DNA of 29,530 bases from an uncultured Actinomyces sp. Its GTDB lineage: Bacteria > Actinomycetota > Actinomycetes > Actinomycetales > Actinomycetaceae. The DNA lies in assembly GCA_937926195.1 (NCBI GenBank), contig CALEXZ010000162.1, positions 1-29,530 on the forward strand, given 5' to 3'. Of this stretch, positions 26,375 to 29,530 are shown piece after piece. Made by a program: the position numbers and the translations under genes. Position 1 is the stretch's first letter. Every line of letters starts with the position of its first letter. The notes under the pieces were generated by a model, which was not told the DNA's origin, did no database searches, and was given only the letters and a program-made list of their open reading frames with translations.

Positions 26375-27666
26375 TGTTCCTCCTGCGCCTGCTGCACCGC
26401 TCCTTCACCCGCCAGCTGCGCCGACGCTCCCTCATCGGCCTGACGGTGGCGCTGTGCGCCTCGATCAGCGTGGCCATGCTCGGCGTCGTCTTCGACGTCG
26501 GTGACAAGCTCAACGCCGAGCTGACGGCCTACGGCTCCAACATCACCGTCCAGCCCAAGGCCGACGCCGTCGTGGCCGACCTGTACGAGACCGAGGAGGA
26601 GGCCGAGGCCACCGCCTTCATCGACGAGAACGCTGTGACGGCCATCAAGACGATCTTCTGGTCCTACAACATCGTCGACTTCGCCGCCCAGCTGAGCGCC
26701 CACGTGGACGTCACCTCCGCCACGGGCGCCCAGGCCCAGGACCTGGCCGTCGTGGGGACCTGGTTCAACAAGGAGCTCGCGCTGCCCACGGGCGAGAGCG
26801 TCGTGGCGGGCGTGACGACCCTGCGCTCGTGGTGGACCCTGACGGGCGCGTGGCCCTCGGACGAGGCCGACGAGGCCGTCGTCGGCTCCGCCCTGGCCGA
26901 GCGGCTCGGGGTGAAGGTCGGTGACGTCATCACCCTCGGCACGCCGCTGGGCCAGCGCTCCCTCACCGTCACCGGCGTGTACACCTCCGGTGACGACGAC
27001 GACGCCACCCTCTACGCGCCCCTGGCGGTCGTCCAGGAGCTGTCCGGGCACGTCGGACAGGTCGAGCGCGTCGAGATCAAGGCCCTGACCACCCCCGAGA
27101 ACGAGCTCTCCCGCAAGGTCTCGCAGAACCCTGCCATCGTCTCCAGCTACGAGTGGGAGACCTGGTACTGCACCGCCTACGCCTCCTCCATCACCTACCA
27201 GATCGAGGAGGCCATCCCCGGGGTCGTGGCCAAGCCCGTGCGTCAGGTCGCCGCCGTCGAGGGCAGCGTCCTGGAGAAGACCCAGGTCCTCATGATCCTC
27301 ATGACCGCCCTGTCGCTGCTGGCCGCCGCCCTCGCGGTCGCCTCCCTGACCACCGCCTCCCTGGTGGAGCGCACCGGCGAGTTCGCCCTGCTCAAGGCCG
27401 TCGGCGCCTCCAGCGCCTCGATCAACCGCCTCATCCTGTCCGAGACCGCTGTCATCGGGGCCATCGGCACCGCCGTGGGGGCCCTCGTGGGCTCCGGCCT
27501 CGCCCAGCTCATCGGCAGGATCGTCTTCGACTCCTCCATCACCATGCGCCCCATGGTCTACGTCCTTGTCGTCCTGCTCGTGGCCCTCGTTCTCGTCGTC
27601 GCGACCGCCTCGTCGATGCGCTCGATCCTGCGGATCCAGCCGGCCACGGCCCTGCACCGGAGGTGA
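26374..27666 (+). CDS. FtsX/MacB-like permease, first of two in the iron locus
   Basis: This 430-residue permease has the MacB layout: one membrane helix near the N-terminus (20-42), a large extracytoplasmic domain (43-300) and three C-terminal helices (305-330, 357-381, 394-412). The cytoplasmic segment RTGEFALLKAVGASSASI (333-350) is the usual coupling region. It corresponds to Cj1661 in order. The start shares one base with the DUF2318 stop, so translation is coupled. With its partner at 27672 and the ATPase at 28951 it should form a heterodimeric ABC complex. Whether it exports, imports or transmits mechanical force to P19 or FTR1 is not known from sequence. Confidence 0.92.
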   Translation: MFLLRLLHRSFTRQLRRRSLIGLTVALCASISVAMLGVVFDVGDKLNAELTAYGSNITVQPKADAVVADLYETEEEAEATAFIDENAVTAIKTIFWSYNIVDFAAQLSAHVDVTSATGAQAQDLAVVGTWFNKELALPTGESVVAGVTTLRSWWTLTGAWPSDEADEAVVGSALAERLGVKVGDVITLGTPLGQRSLTVTGVYTSGDDDDATLYAPLAVVQELSGHVGQVERVEIKALTTPENELSRKVSQNPAIVSSYEWETWYCTAYASSITYQIEEAIPGVVAKPVRQVAAVEGSVLEKTQVLMILMTALSLLAAALAVASLTTASLVERTGEFALLKAVGASSASINRLILSETAVIGAIGTAVGALVGSGLAQLIGRIVFDSSITMRPMVYVLVVLLVALVLVVATASSMRSILRIQPATALHRR

Positions 27667-27671
27667 GCGCC

Positions 27672-28949
27672 GTGACCAACCGCCGCATGTTCTGGGCCAT
27701 GCTCCTGGGCGCCCTGCTGCGCCGCAAGGGGCGTGCCGCCGCCGCCATCGGCTCCTCCGCCGTCGGCGCCGCCACCCTGTTCTGCCTGGCGGCCGTCTGC
27801 CTGGCGGTGCCCGCGCAGATGAGCGAGGAGATGCGCCAGTACGGCGCCAACGTCATCCTCGTGCCCGTCGCCTCCACCACTGACGCAGGCTCCGAGGCGA
27901 CGGCCGACGCGACGACGGACGCAACGGCCGAGGCCGCCCCGGCGCGCCTGGACGAGTCCGCGCTGCAGGCCGTCGAGACGGTCATCGCCTCCGCCTCCGC
28001 CGGGTCCCAGGACGGGTCCCTGCGCAGCGCCGCCTACCGCTACGAGACCGTGCGGGTCAACAAGACCGCCTACCTCATGGGCGGCATCAACGTCGAGGAC
28101 ACCCGGGCGCTCAACGGCCACTGGGAGGTCGACGGCGCCTGGCCCGCCGAGGGCGAGGTCCTGCTCGGCACCGACGTCGCTGAGTCCACCGGCCTGGGCG
28201 TCGGGGACATGGTCACCGTCGAGTACCTGTCCTCCGACAACCTCACCCTCGGCTCCGTCGTCTCCTCCGACGGCAGCTCCCAGACCCAGGGCGAGCGCCG
28301 CTGGCGCGTCGTCGGCACCGTCGACACCGGTGGCCGCGAGGACGACATCATCTACGTGCCGCTGGCCTCCCTTGAGGAGCTCACCGGCACCGCCGACGTC
28401 GGCTACGACGTCGTCGAGCAGTCCGTGGACACCAGCACCGTCAGCGCCTCGCAGGTCGTCGACGCCGTCAACGCCGCCGGGGTCACCGGGGCCGACGGTA
28501 CCGGCGTGCGCGCCCAGGCGGTCTCGAAGATCACCAGCGGCAACACGCGCATCATCGCGATGCTCAACACCCTGTTCTGGGTGGTGGCCGTCGTCGTCCT
28601 CGCCCTCACGCTCGTGGGCGTGTCGACGACGATGACCGTCATCGTCTCCGAGCGCAAGAAAGAGATCGGCCTGCGCAAGGCCCTGGGGGCCTCCGCCAGG
28701 TCCATCGGTGCCGAGTTCTACACCGAGGCGGGCGTCATGGGCCTCGTCGGCGGCCTCCTGGGCACGGGCGTGGGCTACGCCCTGGCCTGGGCGGTCGGCG
28801 TCGGGGTCTTCGAGCGTCCCATCGCCTTCTCCTGGTGGCTGGCCCTGTGCTCGCTCGCCCTGTCGGCCGCCGTGGCGGTCGTCGCCTCAAGCGCGCCGGT
28901 GCGCCGCGCCGTCCGCATCGACCCCGCCGTCGTCCTCAGAGAGGAATGA
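27672..28949 (+). CDS. FtsX/MacB-like permease, second of two in the iron locus
   Basis: This 425-residue partner permease has one helix near 23-47, an outer domain, and three C-terminal helices; the coupling segment is SERKKEIGLRKALGASARSIG. It corresponds to Cj1662. The outer domain begins with a low-complexity Thr/Ala/Asp/Glu insert (about 68-90) that is absent from the sister protein. I chose GTG at 27672 because GGAGG (27659-27663) lies eight bases upstream; an in-frame GTG at 27663 overlaps the previous stop as GTGA and is the alternative. The stop at 28947-28949 is one base before the ATPase ATG. Confidence 0.91.
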   Translation: MTNRRMFWAMLLGALLRRKGRAAAAIGSSAVGAATLFCLAAVCLAVPAQMSEEMRQYGANVILVPVASTTDAGSEATADATTDATAEAAPARLDESALQAVETVIASASAGSQDGSLRSAAYRYETVRVNKTAYLMGGINVEDTRALNGHWEVDGAWPAEGEVLLGTDVAESTGLGVGDMVTVEYLSSDNLTLGSVVSSDGSSQTQGERRWRVVGTVDTGGREDDIIYVPLASLEELTGTADVGYDVVEQSVDTSTVSASQVVDAVNAAGVTGADGTGVRAQAVSKITSGNTRIIAMLNTLFWVVAVVVLALTLVGVSTTMTVIVSERKKEIGLRKALGASARSIGAEFYTEAGVMGLVGGLLGTGVGYALAWAVGVGVFERPIAFSWWLALCSLALSAAVAVVASSAPVRRAVRIDPAVVLREE

Positions 28950-28950
28950 G

Positions 28951-29530
<580 letters not shown>

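Noticed and set aside
26713..26742. Possible ApbE flavinylation site in the first FtsX permease (DVTSATGAQ)
   Set aside because: The spacing from Asp is wrong and Gln replaces the acceptor Thr/Ser after TGA.

Overview
The window is uniformly very GC-rich, densely coded DNA with GC-biased third codon positions. Leaderless-looking starts, a DtxR/IdeR-like iron box, lipoproteins with LAAC lipoboxes and an actinobacterial-type NDH-2 and MiaB together suggest a high-GC Gram-positive actinobacterium, perhaps Actinomyces-like. The genus is an inference from gene style only. I see no tRNA, rRNA, insertion sequence, prophage or CRISPR array; it reads as ordinary chromosome.

Layout. (1) 1-5024: alpha-galactoside use. 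On the minus strand a GH36 alpha-galactosidase is followed by two sugar ABC permeases, the second cut by the left edge. A divergent ROK-family regulator is on the plus strand. A good minus-strand promoter and a perfect 18-bp palindrome just downstream of its predicted start site lie between the divergent genes. (2) 5100-8000: a type II NADH dehydrogenase convergent with an unrecognised lipoprotein, separated by a perfect hairpin. (3) 8128-12778: glycine cleavage genes gcvP-gcvT-gcvH on the minus strand. (4) 13087-15385: a small SdpI-family membrane protein, then miaB. (5) 15481-21053: an ABC exporter-like pair (ATPase, FtsX permease) plus an HSL-type esterase on the minus strand, divergent from a NarL-type histidine kinase/response regulator pair. 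Two palindromes sit in the shared promoter region. (6) 21149-29530: an iron locus. ApbE (minus) is divergent from an FTR1 permease with an extracytoplasmic domain, a P19 lipoprotein, a DUF2318 Fe-S-type membrane protein, two FtsX permeases and an ABC ATPase cut by the right edge.

How they work together. The last locus matches the gene order of the Campylobacter jejuni P19 iron system (Cj1658-Cj1663). FTR1 and P19 would capture and move iron, while DUF2318 and the ABC/FtsX part supply redox or energy functions that remain poorly defined. A promoter followed at once by a DtxR/IdeR-like box predicts iron repression. The divergent apbE raises the possibility of a flavinylated electron-transfer partner, probably beyond the right edge. 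The p19 gene is bracketed by hairpins and short tandem repeats, whereas the genes after it are translationally coupled, which suggests uneven expression within the operon.
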